From assembly GCA_905116865.2 (NCBI GenBank), contig CAJHNH020003136.1:1-64000 (forward strand): a stretch of 64,000 bases of DNA. The letters run 5' to 3'. Under the pieces are notes generated by a model. That model was not told the origin of the DNA and searched no databases. It worked only from the letters and a program-made list of their open reading frames with translations. Source of the stretch: Candidula unifasciata. Taxonomy: Eukaryota > Mollusca > Gastropoda > Stylommatophora > Geomitridae. The stretch's first letter is position 1. Each line of letters begins with the position of its first letter. Shown here in pieces: positions 43,260 through 54,914 of the stretch. A program made the position numbers and the translations under genes.

Positions 43260-45560
43260 AATAAAGCTCCTTGACCCCTTTAGTCTGCTCCTGGTTGAAC
43301 GGTGACTATATCGAGTCCGTGTTGAATTGCTGACTTGGTCGTTCTGATTATTTGTGGCGTTTGCGTTTGCCTTGATTACCGATTTTCTTTTTTGTGCCTT
43401 TCCCTTTTGTCTGTGTGGGGTTTTAATTGTGGGTTTGTCTTCTGAAGTTGATCCTGTTTCTTAGGTTTTTGCTAGGTGTTAAATACTCTGTCCATGATTG
43501 TGCCTAGGCTGCACCCTTGTACACCACATCGGAGCCGATAAGCTTGCCACCGAGCTCCCACAACAAGGCCCTTTTCAGGGTCCCCACTTAAAATCTTTTT
43601 GTGCTTTTATTTTCTCGCATCGTACATGTGTAAGTGCGTCAGTTTTTTTTTTTTTTTTTACCTTTTTGTTTTTAAATTTTTAATCCAGTTTTCTTCTGGC
43701 CACACATGGTATAGAAGTAGTGAGGATGTAGCACAGTTTATGAAAAAAAAAAATGAAAAGAAAACTGAAGGCTTGAAAAGCTTGGTCGGATATAAAGTAA
43801 GGTCGAAAGAGTGAGGGTGATAGCTTGCTAGGTAAGGGGAGATGGCTTTCCGGTTTTGATTTTGCTGTCCACTTCTGTCTGTCTGCTTGCTGGTTGGCTG
43901 TCTTCTCCAGAGCTGGGTCGTGGTGGCTTATTCTTGGGTCGGACTGCTTGCCGGGGCTGGGGTCTGGGTTGTTGTCCAGATAGTTGTTGCTATGCTGGCA
44001 TCAATTGCCAGGCGATGTCCTCCTACGGTTCTGCTGGTGTATTGCTTTACTAGTCCTTCCTGGGCCTTGTCACAGTTTGTGTGCAGCCACTCTGAGAGAG
44101 ACGATCTCTTTTTTGTGGATTTTACAGTAGTCAAGGATTGGTTTTCGTAAGTTCTCATGTTTCTTTCATTCTAGCAAGTAGTGGGATATGGAGTTTTGGC
44201 TTCTGCAGGTGGTGCACCTTGGGTTTTTGTATACGTCGGGCCAGTGTCTCAGCCTCAGATTCCAGAGTTTGTTGGTATTTGGGATTTCTGAGACTGGGGC
44301 CTTGGTTTTCCTAATAGGTTGTAGGCGTGTCTCCCTTGTCTGCAGTTTCGCCACTGGATTTCCCAAGCTTCAAACAGAAGTTGCTTGGTGGCTGCTCGGC
44401 CTTCCGACTTGCCTAATCCTACTATATCTAGGGAATCGGCGCTGTCGATGCCTTGGTTGGCAGCTGAGTCGGCCGCTTCATTGCCAGCAATACGTTTACG
44501 CGTTGGTATCCAGCATATTGTCAGTACAAAACCTTTTTTTATAAGCTCTGTGGCTGCCGCTAGTATTTCTTCTTTGACATCTGGTCTGGAGCCTTTGCTG
44601 AGGTCTTTGAGAGCTAGCACTGCGCCTAGTGAGTCTGTGAGGATGTGTACTTTGACTTGGAGGTTGGCTAGGGCGAGGCCGATTGCTTATTTAATGCCAA
44701 TTAATTCGACAGTGCATATTGTGATCCCGTCAGCGAGTTTGAACTGTTTGGTAACTCAGAGTTGAAGAGCGAAGATGCCCACCCCAACTTTCCTATTTTT
44801 ATTTGTGGACCCCTCCGTGTATATCTCGATGCTGTCTTTCACTAGATGTTCTGTGTAGTCTTCTGCTTTTTTTTTTTTTTTTTTTTTTTTGTTGTTGTTG
44901 CTTATTCTGTTTGGAGATTATTTTGCTAGGAAGGTGTCGGTTGCCGGATGGGTCAGTTCCCATAGGGGTGGGGCAGGGGTGGTTGCAGTGACTTTGATGG
45001 TTTCCTTAAAGGCCTGGTCTTTTCCGCTTTCTTCCACTGTTCTCGCCAGAAGCCAGGCTACTGGCTCTAGGAATCGCTTGGCTTTGCTTTTTTCCCAGTG
45101 GTGAACGGTGGGTAGGAAGGGGTATTCAGGGTCGGCGTTGGCTTGCACCCAATAGTTGAGGGCCAGTTGTCAGCGAATTGAGAGAGTTTGACTCTTTTGT
45201 CTGTAACTGCACTGTGGAGGTCGATCACCGGTATACTGAAGATCGTGGGAGAGATTACCGCCTCTTGGGGGATGCCCTTCTCCTGTACGAGGGTGGCAGA
45301 TTCTTCGTTTATAATCTGGACTACGAAAGTCCTTTTGGAGAGGAAGCTTGAAACATAGTTCAAGATTCTTCCAGAGAGCCATAGCCTCTTGATCTTGATA
45401 ATGGCTCCTTCGCGCCAGCACTGGTCGTACGCTTAGGCACTGTCAAGGAAGGCGGCCATTATTTTATCTCCCCTCTTGAACCCGACTTCTGTGTCATTTT
45501 CCAGTCCTATTTTTGGGGTCCATGGTAGACCTGTTGGCCCTGAAGCCTGACAGGGTGGGG
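43260..45560 (-). mobile_element. LINE with RT and RNase H (minus)
   Basis: Minus-strand order: RT F-L-D-S-A...A-Y-D-Q-C-W (45430-45480), Q-E-A-V-I-S-P-T-I-F and S-Q-F-A-D-N-W (about 45175, catalytic A-D-D changed to A-D-N). RNase H follows: T-E-G-S in place of T-D-G-S, E-L-I-G-I-K, H-I-L-T-D-S and I-A-G-N-E-A-A-D-S-A-A at 44480-44800. A C-terminal C-x2-C...H motif (C-T-T-C-R-S-Q-N-S-I-S-H) lies at about 44190. This is the Jockey/I-group layout. It is cut at the 5' side by the Penelope-like insertion and has frame breaks. Confidence 0.85.
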
Positions 45561-45572
45561 CTTTTTCTGTAT

Positions 45573-46385
45573 ACAGAGTTCTGAGAGCAGGTGACGAATC
45601 GCGGAAACTTCGAGAAATCTTAGCGTTCTGCCATTGGTTGACGTGTAAAGGATTTGAAATGCGCTGTCATTGGCTACCAAATTTTAGAAGATGGAGTGCT
45701 ATTGCAGAGGGTTGATCTTTGCGGCCAGTATTCTCATTATGAATATTTTTTTGCATGACTTGTTTTTCACCCCACTGGAATCGGTAGATACAATTAATTT
45801 GAAGTTGCCTCCGCAACCGACGACTACAGAAACGGTAGTCTTCAAACACAAAGCCTTCGTGCATCTAACATATCGAGGGAATGAGGTTATGAAACGGCTA
45901 TACCATCGGCTTAAAACCGCAGTTAGCCATACTATCTACGCCGCTTTGTCAATTATTAGGTTTAAAACTAACCCCGTGCCAACGCCCTCGATGAAACACC
46001 CAGTGTCGATGTACGACAAATCAAACTGTATCTACTGATTTAAATGTATCTGTGAAGCTGCCTATGTGGGCAGAACTGATCGACGCCTGGAGAAACGAGT
46101 CGCTGAGCACATTTCAGAATAGTTGGGAAAAGCCATGCAAACAATATTCAAAATGAGAATACTGGAAGCAAAGATTACCCCTCTGCATGAGCACGCCAAT
46201 CTTGTAAAATCTGATCACGTGGTAGCTAAGGACAGCGCATTTCAAATCCTTCATACGTTAACCACTGGCAGAACGCTAAGATTTCTCGAAGCTTCCGCGA
46301 TTCGTCACCTGCGCCCGGAACTGTGTATACAGAAAGAGATGGTTTCACACAAGGTCACGGGGATATTCCACACTCGCGATGATAC
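45573..46385 (+). mobile_element. Penelope-like element, GIY-YIG end
   Basis: A single frame from 45691 to 46389, broken by two stops (46036 and about 46120), contains K-C-I-C-E-A-A-Y-V-G-R-T-D-R-R-L-E-K-R-V-A-E-H. This is the GIY-YIG nuclease core of Penelope-like elements. It is followed by the typical C-terminal R-F-L-E-A-S-A-I-R-H-L-R-P-E-L-C-I-Q-K. The RT domain is missing. Bases 45573-45670 are the reverse complement of about 46225-46330, so an inverted copy of the C-terminal coding part precedes the element. Confidence 0.85.
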
Positions 46386-47083
46386 TTGATGTATATTTCA
46401 CCAAGAGAGAGCTTGTAACACTTCTAAAACATTTAGATACTGGGTGTGACACACAATCCTTCCTCCCCCTTCCCTCCTCCCCCTAGAGAATGACAAAACC
46501 TATGTCACAGGCCGTCTCTTTCTCAGAAATAAAAACGTAAAGCCAGACAACAACAGACTGCAATACTCATAACCTTGATCACGGTAGACTTGCCCAACCA
46601 ACTTATCAATGAACTTGACCTACAACTGGTGGTGTGTAAATGGGGAGAGCATAGTATAAATAACCCATAGGTTGACATAGAAATTCACGCAATCAATTCA
46701 TGCGTTTTGTTTCTAAAACAACGTGGATGTGGGGTACTTCAGGAAGGCTACCTGCGATCATCATCACAAGTTCGTTGATCGGGAAAAGTGTTATGTATTG
46801 TATTTTACGCTCTGCGTCCTTGTATATTCCTTGATCCTTTGAGTTCCTGTCTAAGTTACGCTATTTTTCACTGCAGAAGTATTTTATCTAGCTATTCAGG
46901 CACATGTTTAGGCATTTCTGTCAACTTAGGCCGTTAGCTGAAAAGCCGCCGATCGCTTAGTGGGAGTTCTCTCCCTTGGCTGCATTACGAACACGGAGCG
47001 GAAAAGTCACGAATCAAATGACATACTTACCTATCATTATACGGTTGCGTGTACGGTTGCGTAGTCATCATACGGTTGCGTAG
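46386..47083. other. Unassigned
   Basis: No feature recognised. Confidence 0.35.
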
Positions 47084-47272
47084 GGTGTAGGGTTTGGGTT
47101 AGCGGCGTTAGGGGTTGGGTTAGCGGCGTTAGGGGTTGGGTTACGGTTAGGGTTAGGGTTTGGGTTAGGGTTAGGGTTAGAGATAGGGTTAGGGTTAGGG
47201 TTAGTGTTAGGGTTAGGGTTAGAATTAGGATTAGGGTTAGGGGTAGGGTTAGGGGTAGGGTTAGATTGCAAA
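47084..47272 (+). repeat. Interstitial telomere-like (TTAGGG)n
   Basis: About 190 bp of GGGTTA repeats, clean in the middle. Variants are at the left (GGGTTAGCGGCGTTAG twice) and right (AGGGGTAGGGTT). TTAGGG is the usual animal and molluscan telomere repeat. An Asn-Pro frame on the minus strand is an artefact. Confidence 0.95.
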
Positions 47273-47294
47273 GATTGAACAGCCTTAAAAGTCT

Positions 47295-47775
47295 ATGGTT
47301 AAGTAAGCACCAGCAAGGAGATAAACATTAGTATTTTGAGAGCATGCATCTTCCCTATGGCTATATACGGATGTGAGTCGTGGACTATCTCTCAGTCCTT
47401 ATGAAAGAGAATAGGGGCTTTTGAGCTGAAATGCTATAGAAAGATTCTCAGAATATCTTGGACAAAGAAGATGAGAAATATTGACATCTTAAAAGATCTG
47501 AACATCAAGGAAGAGTGGCTAATAAACAGCATCCTTTCTCGAAAGCTGAAATATTTTGGTCATATCAAGCGCCATGACGGATTGGAAAAAATTATAGCAG
47601 AAGGCATGGTACCAGGAAGAAGGGGCAGAGGCCGACCGACACGAAGATGATCACAGGATATAAGTGACTCCTTGAGTGTGAAAGTTCATGATGCGGGAGA
47701 ACTGGCAAGAGACCGAGTTTCTTACAGGCAGACTGTGATGAGAGCGACGTTCTGCAAAGGACCTGCTACATGATG
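47295..47775 (+). mobile_element. RTE-like LINE tail (plus)
   Basis: Translation [33 protein letters not shown] and M-R-A-T-F-C-K-G is the RT thumb and tail of RTE-like LINEs. Stops are present. It ends in a CATGATGATGAT stretch, close to the tail repeat of such elements, and lies 20 bp after the TTAGGG array. Confidence 0.9.
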
Positions 47776-48594
47776 ATGATATTAAATATCTAATAACCTT
47801 TTTTTTAATGCCTTTTTAAAATGGCTTTGTCAAAGTGTATCTCAGAAAGAAAAAAATACATAAATCACTTCAGCAAACTGTAAACATTTTAGAAAACATT
47901 GATGCATTTGATAGTGATTTTGACAGTGATTCTATAGATTAAGAAAATCTCCTTGTACTTTGTCCATGAGTTTCTTATGGATGACACGATTGACCATCTC
48001 ATTATTTTAACGGATCTGCACAAATTACAGAAAAAATGACAAATTTAAAAATTCAAATTAAAAAAAAAAATCGAGCAGTTCCTAGGAGTAAATCTTCAGG
48101 ATGGGTCTTTCGTAGCCAGCTGGTACAAGATACTAGTGGGAAAGAGACACTTGGCATGGGCTTGTAGTGGAAGCAAAACACGTAAGTGTGAATGCAGTTT
48201 GCAGTTAACCAGTTATAGTGATTTCCCCAGGTCTCTGTGTATTAGGATCGGACGCCCGTGTGTATTGTTGCGCCCGGGAAAAAAATCCCTTGGCGGTTGG
48301 AAATCAAAAGGGTAGCCTAACAGCGCTGCCCTGACAAAATTAGGAGGTAAAAATGTACCCAAATTATTTAGGAATCTTCGCCAGTGTGAAGGAGTTCGGG
48401 TACTGCACTGAGATTCTTCAGACTCAAGCTTGATTAAAAGTAGAACGGAGAAATTATAGGTTTCACCCGTGTGCCATGATGTTAATCCGCCGAATAAACA
48501 AACAATAAACAATAGACACAGATAGCAGTTGCCGCAGAAATGATGAAAAGAAACATGGCAAGAATAGCACAATTTGAAAATAAATGTATAGAAT

Positions 48595-48596
<2 letters not shown>
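47776..48596. other. Unassigned
   Basis: No supported gene or repeat. Confidence 0.35.

Positions 48597-48626
<30 letters not shown>
48597..48626. repeat. (CA)n microsatellite
   Basis: Pure CA run of about 15 units. Confidence 0.95.
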
Positions 48627-48769
48627 GTTGTTAATATCAAAGAACAATTTAGAGCCGCTTTTTCTAAATGGACGAATAATATGTAGGGCATGGTAACACG
48701 TGCACCTATCTTAGACATCATTTATTGGCACCTTTCCGTCTTTTCAGGCGATAATCTTATATTGCACTA

Positions 48770-49060
48770 TGAGGAGGCATGAGACTCACAGCCAATGGCG
48801 ATGGCGAGTGTGACTAGCAAGACCCGCCTGTGTCAAGAAAAGTCTTCCACAATGATAGCATGGGATTTCAAGACTATTTTTGTCAAAATTTGCGTTTAAT
48901 CCGGTTTTTTTTCAGACGCTCGGCTCTCATCCTTTCTGCAATCATTTCTTCCTTCAGTCTCATTCCCTTCCTGAAATGCCCTTTCCACACAACACGGTCT
49001 ATGGCATTTTGTTCACATGAGTCCGCCTCAATACCTGTTATCTTAGATAATCTTTAACGA
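48770..49060 (-). mobile_element. LINE C-terminal fragment with zinc-finger tail (minus)
   Basis: The minus strand reads C-E-Q-N-A-I-D-R-V-V-W-K-G, E-M-I-A-E-R-M-R-A-E and Y-H-C-G-R-L-F-L-T...G-L-A-S-H-T-R-H-R-H. The last block matches 31080-31150 and looks like a C2H2-type finger. Confidence 0.65.
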
Positions 49061-49965
49061 AAAACACATGATGTTACATACATATTATAATTAGAACTGC
49101 GGTAAATAAAATAATAGGTAAAGAAAGAACAAAAAACACAACTTGTCTCATCTTTGAAATAAAAACATACTGGCCAAGGCAAAACTAATGAGAATACGAA
49201 ATATTAAATTATATAAAGGCATTCTACATCAGAATAACATACACACTCAGCATAAATGACTTTGACTCCACATTTAAATCACACGTTTCGCAAAGAATTA
49301 TAACCAGTGTGCTACTCGCTGCAGCTCAGGGTCGGTGTTTGAAACCTGGGCTTCACTCAGCCTTAAGGTAATGGGTACCAGAGTTAACACTCTGGGGTAA
49401 ATGGAGGAACGTCGCTGTAGCTATGGAGTTTCGTGCGGACGGCGACACAGACGGACAGTTTCTTATCAGTTGTCCGTACTGATGGCAGAGCACTTATGGT
49501 CTATAACTGCGTTTTATGACGCTGGTTAACATATCCGGGTTTACCTATTATCTTTATAGGTTGAGAAATACTTTTCTTCCGGGCACGCCCCATTTAGGTC
49601 GCACTTCATTGATATTTTTATTTTACCGGAGAAGTGTTAGCTGTCCTTAACCCCTACAGGAATGCAAGTTACACATGGATTGTATAGTCGTTACGGGTGA
49701 GGTTAAACTGGTGTGTCCTAGATCTGCATTGTTTGTCTGTCGACCATATTAATATTTTTTAATCTCATGATTATATAATAGATGGGACCAACCATCTGAT
49801 CTGTCCATAAGTGAAGATGGTATTGATTCATTTCCTTCTGTTTTCAGTTGACTCGGGTGGTTAAGACAGACAGCACAACACTTGGTACATTTATTTAAGC
49901 ACAGTCTACCCAACATCAGGAGCCGGAAAGTTCCACTTGCGATGGTAGCAGTAGCACTCTGACAG
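49061..49965. other. Unassigned
   Basis: A GTTTGAAACCTGGGC stretch at about 49333 resembles a tRNA B box and could belong to a decayed SINE; not called. Confidence 0.35.
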
Positions 49966-50110
49966 TATATATGTCTTACCTGTCATGTGAGCTGTATGAT
50001 TGTGTGTATATGTGTCTTACCTGTCATGTGAGCTGTATGATTGTGTGTGTGTGTGTGTATGTGTCTTACCTGTCTTGTGAGCTGTGTGTGTGTGTGAGTG
50101 TGTGTGTGTT
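49966..50110. repeat. ~50-bp tandem repeat and (GT)n
   Basis: ATGTGTCTTACCTGTCATGTGAGCTGTATGA-like units start near 49972, 50008 and 50056, separated by GT runs of rising length, then a GT tract to 50110. Confidence 0.85.
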
Positions 50111-50189
50111 TAAACTTCTTCATGGTATTTATCGTGTTTAAGTGCATTCTCATATATGCGAACGTATTGTACACACACTCACACACACA

Positions 50190-50197
50190 TACATATA

Positions 50198-50285
<88 letters not shown>
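50190..50285. repeat. (AT)n microsatellite
   Basis: About 95 bp of AT dinucleotides ending exactly at the SINE start. Confidence 0.97.
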
Positions 50286-50288
<3 letters not shown>

Positions 50289-50541
50289 GCGTCCGTGGCT
50301 AAGGCGTTGCGAGTCTGACTAGTAATCCAACGTACCGCGATCGAGGGCTGCGTGGATTTTTATCGTGGTATGGAACGTCGCAGGTCTACCAGGATGGGCT
50401 GTCCTGGGAAAGTAATGACGGCCGGCGTATTGCTGACCACATTACCCACCAAGTGCCGATTGGTTTGTAAAATATGGGTTATCTTCCCATATGCCCGATA
50501 CGCCTAACGGCGTGTAAAGATATCTTCACTTTACTTTTACT
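50286..50541 (+). mobile_element. Full-length tRNA-headed SINE
   Basis: GAGGCGTCCGTGGCTAAGGC head, GCGATCGAGG, the AGGATGGGCTGTCCTGGG block, GCTGACCACATTACCCACC body, ACGCCTAACGGCGTG hairpin-like block and TTTACTTTTACTTG tail. It is the best-preserved copy of the type seen at 3266-3560. Both sides are AT repeat, so target-site duplication cannot be read. Confidence 0.85.
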
Positions 50542-51751
50542 TGTATATATATATATAGTCTTCAAAATAATAAGCACCATCATTTTAAATTCATGAGGTC
50601 TACATAGTAATTCCTTTCGTTGTCTCAGGATGGCACCCGTGTCATTTTATGACGGTTAGTTGTTAGTATACTAAAGTATCAATTTTTGTTTGAGAAACTT
50701 TCTTAAGAAAATTGTTAAATGATCTGTTGTAAAGCCATATTCTTCTTTCCGTGTATAATTATTCGTCTGTAGAGCTTTCATGAACAATATGAAATTAAAA
50801 ATGTAACTTTTGAAAATCATTAAAAAAAAAAAAAAAAAAAAAAAAACGCAATTTAATGTTTTTTGTCAGCTCTTACAAACTTAATACTAAAAGATGTTTT
50901 TGGACCTTATACGTATTCTACCGTTACAACTATTGCAAATCGTTAATTTATATTTATTTCTGAATACATAGGCGAGTAAGCTATATTTAGCTATTATGTT
51001 AATGTGTATGTGCCATGTATCATTATATATTTTATTGGAGTGATGCAAAAACTTGCGTCAGTCAATAAATTTATTTCCTTGTTATATAATTAAAATCAAT
51101 TACGTACTGCAGTGTTTATTTTTTTTGAAATTTTTTTTAAAACATTTAATTGATAGTTCAAAGATTAAAAGGAAGATGGGTCAAGGAAAATAGTCAGTTT
51201 TATGTATATGACACGCAAATCACGCAGAAATGTATCTTTGTTGACGTTAATCGGAGAGGAATCGCATTTTTGTTTCCAGCCGGTTATAATGTGTATCAGT
51301 GATTATAGTTATGCTATGTTATTACGATGGACGACCTGACAAATCTGACATTCAATAATGATAACCATAAAAACATACACTTAGTAAGACTAATTCATAA
51401 TAAAAAAACCGCTATATAAAGAGACAAACATGCATGTCTTATTCGGTAGGGCATATGACAATTGCGTTAAAATGATAATACAACAGATAAACACTTTGCT
51501 AAAAAGGAGCTAATGAAGGAAGACTTCTACATATCTCATTATTTATTGAAACAGCTTGGATCATTGCATGACAGACGAGGGTGCTTAGTGATCAACCTGA
51601 GCCTATAGTCAAATCCTTGTTTTAACCTTTTTCTTACAACGGCACACATTTGTCAAGTTTACTGTAATCTCTGAGGAACACTTGCATAATGCAATAGAAA
51701 ACAGTGTAACAAATCACTAAACATAGAGCAGAAAGAGAGACAACTGGCACA
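50542..51751. other. 5' flank of gene 3, AT-rich
   Basis: Contains an A run of 26 at 50821-50846. No promoter element can be named with confidence. Confidence 0.4.
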
Positions 51752-51953
51752 ATGGTTGAGCTAAGAAACATATCGAACAGCAATACGGGAAGTAGTATTG
51801 TCATAGGAGCTGCACAAATACTGATCTATGTATGGATTGTATACCCTGGACTGTGTCAGATAATTAACCTCTTTGGTATTGTCACAAACATCATCAATAT
51901 AGTCTGCTTTGTGAAACAAGGCTTTACAGATTCCGTCAACATCAGTCTTTTAG
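51752..51953 (+). CDS. Gene 3 exon 1 (N-terminus, TM1)
   Basis: M-V-E-L-R-N-I-S-N-S start; ends V-N-I-S-L-L plus one base; donor TTAG|GTAAGT, the strongest donor of the cluster. Confidence 0.9.
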
Positions 51954-54860
51954 GTAAGTTAGGTTTAACGTTTTTAGGTTTTAAATAACGGATCAGCATA
52001 AGTGCTCCGTTCTTCTTCTAACTCGAGTGTGAGTCCGAAGAAACTCAGCACAATGCACAGGCTCTGTAGCACCTGCGAAGATCCTGAAATACTTTGAGTA
52101 GATTTTAAACCACACATTTTCCCGGGCATCGCCGTTAGGCTACTCTTTCGATTTTCACCTGCCAAGGTATTTTATTTTTAGCGCGCAACAATGCACACGT
52201 GCATCCGATCTCTCTACCCTGACACCAGGGGGAATTACTAGAAGTGAAAGTCGACGTAAAAAAATATCAGCCCTCATCAAAGAATAAACCCGGAACCTCT
52301 AGCACTCGAGGCAGACACAATGCTTCGAGACCACGCAACGCCTCTAGGTAAGTTAAGTTAAACTGATGCACTCGATGGTGGCTCTGGTTAATATCACACA
52401 GACCGCCTTTACTATCAAGGACTTTTCCTGTTACCCGTTTAATGCTTATTCCAGCTGAGAGAAGAAGTCGGATCTAATAGAAAACTATCCGATTCGGTGC
52501 TGACTGGAAGCCAGGGGCTATGCGTACGCCGCTGGAAGGCAAGGCGGGCGTTGTTATTACAGTACTGCAGATATCCGTAGGCTTGTTTAAGGTTTAGCCC
52601 TATGCCTTTTCCTCCTTTGATATTTTCTGCTGCTTTTTTAATACTGGTAAGTGCTTGCAAAATCAAGATCTCAGCTTAACATCTACATAGAGGTTGATTT
52701 CGTTTTTAGAGAGCTAGTTTTTGTTGCATCTGAGAGTAATTTTTTTTTTAAAGTTGCTGGCACGTATTTTTTTTTAAATCTTTAAAAAAAAAAAAAAACT
52801 CAATTTCCCACATGATTTGAAGTCTGTATACGCAAGGTAATAATTAATGTTTTCATGTACAGAAAAAACGCATAACCTGGATAGTATGCTTATGGAAGGA
52901 AAGTTATAATGAGATTGTATAATTAAAAAAATATGTATATTCTTTATCATTGTGAGCATTCCTCACTAAAAGTGGGTTGCTTCATTAAAAAAAAAAAAAA
53001 AAAAAATTCGTGGCATATGATAAAGAGACCACATAACAAAGGAAGAAGCTGACCATATAACTATACAGCACATGGGGACTATGTACCTCTCCTAACTACA
53101 GTGAAAAGGAGAAACATGTAATGATATGGACATGTAATAAGATCCAACGGCCTCTCGAAAACAATACTGCAGGGCTCAGTAGAGGGAAAGAGGCAGACCA
53201 AGAAAGGCCTGGTTACAGAAAAACCTGACTGACTGGACAGGCCTCGGTGATGCAACCATGAAGTCCATTGCAACAGACCGCCAAAGGTGGAGAGAGCTGA
53301 TCAGACAGTCAACAGAAACTGGTGACCCAACGACATGCAGTGTTACGGGATTTTGATGATGATGATGATGATGATGATAATGGTATTCCCTCTGCAATGA
53401 AGTGTTAATACGATGTTAAACTACTTTATGGACTATTTGGTACGTCATGGATAGTCAAAGTCATAGCTGCTCAGTTATTTCTCAGAATATAGTGTGAAAT
53501 ACATTTTAGGCTGGGTACCACCTATCTTCCTTTTCTGCTTCTTTACTACCTCTTCTACGGCTTCGGGTGTCGAGGGAGATAAAAGTTCTGCTTTTTGCTC
53601 TTCTGGCCTATTGATCACAGACATATCGTGATGCTGTATAGTTTATTTTATGTTATGTTCCCATCTTGTTCTTGGTCTCCCTCTTGCTCTACGTCCCTCT
53701 CCTCTTTTCGTATAAGCCGTGAGTGGTATATCATCATGAAATTTGCTTTTATGTCTCGTAGTCCTTTAACATTGCCATAGTAAAATACCATTTGATCAGA
53801 CCGTTTATATCTAATTATGCTTGTTGTAGCTGTATTAAATCTATTGTCAGCCTGCTAGGCCTGCCCCAACTTCACCAGAGCCCCGTTGGCCACCTATGAC
53901 TGGCCAAAACTGCATTTTATAAAATGAAGAACATTTTATCCAATAAATTCAGATAACTGGAGCTTGGGAAAAAAAAATTCTCGCGTGCTGTATAGAGCGA
54001 GTTGTAACATAGGGCTGTGGATCCTAGACAAATAATAAACAAGCCGAACAATTTCTTGAGGCTTTGGAGATGTCGTTTTACAGAAGAATGTTTAGAATTC
54101 CTTGCGAAGCCAAAAAGAGCAACCCAAATGTTCTGAAAGAGTTCAGGGCTCGAAATAAGGTTATCACAGACATTAGAACAAGACAATCATCATTGTTGTG
54201 GTCATATTTTGAGAAGAGGGAAACTGGAACATGTTGTGACCACTGGAAAGATTTGTGGGAAAAAAGAAAGAGGAAGACAGGACCAGAAGACTTTTGGCAG
54301 CCTTTTATCATGACAAAAACACGAGCTTATACACGCAGTTGCGGATTGTAGAATGTGGCGAGGCATGATCGACCTCGCCAGTCGGAAAGATACCCGATGA
54401 TGATGATGATGGTGATGATTACCACCCCAAAAATCACAGTATTTTTTTAAAGGTACTAACGAGGGTGTGAATATGTTACCACATAGTCAGCGGTGAAGCG
54501 TGACAGCGAATGGGTGCTAGTGGCTCACAATGACACAAGTAACAGGACGGTTTTTTTCTGTAAAATCAGGTTGTAGATACTATTTCGCTAACTGTTTAAT
54601 GGTTTTTGTTTGTACCTTTTTGAAATCAGGTTTATCAGTGTCTGACTTGGCAGGTCTTATAACGGTGACACTCATTTGTTCCCTTGTTCCATGTGATGTT
54701 GGCTCAATAGATTTACCATTCGAGAGTTTGGATATAGCCTACATGTTTTCAGCAACACCACACATGACGTTTACACGAGTCAGCAGTTGTATCACGGCCA
54801 TGATTACCTTTGAAAGATGCCTATGTATAGCTGTCCCTTTAAAGGTTGGGCTGTACTTAC

Positions 54861-54914
<54 letters not shown>

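Noticed and set aside
47068..47271. Asn-Pro repeat protein on the minus strand
   Set aside because: Translation of the TTAGGG array.
49298..49560. SINE-like sequence with GTTTGAAACCTGG
   Set aside because: A single B-box-like word and a GGTACC block are not enough for a call.
50286..50360. Possible tRNA gene
   Set aside because: Same as above; the sequence continues into the SINE body and no acceptor stem pairs.
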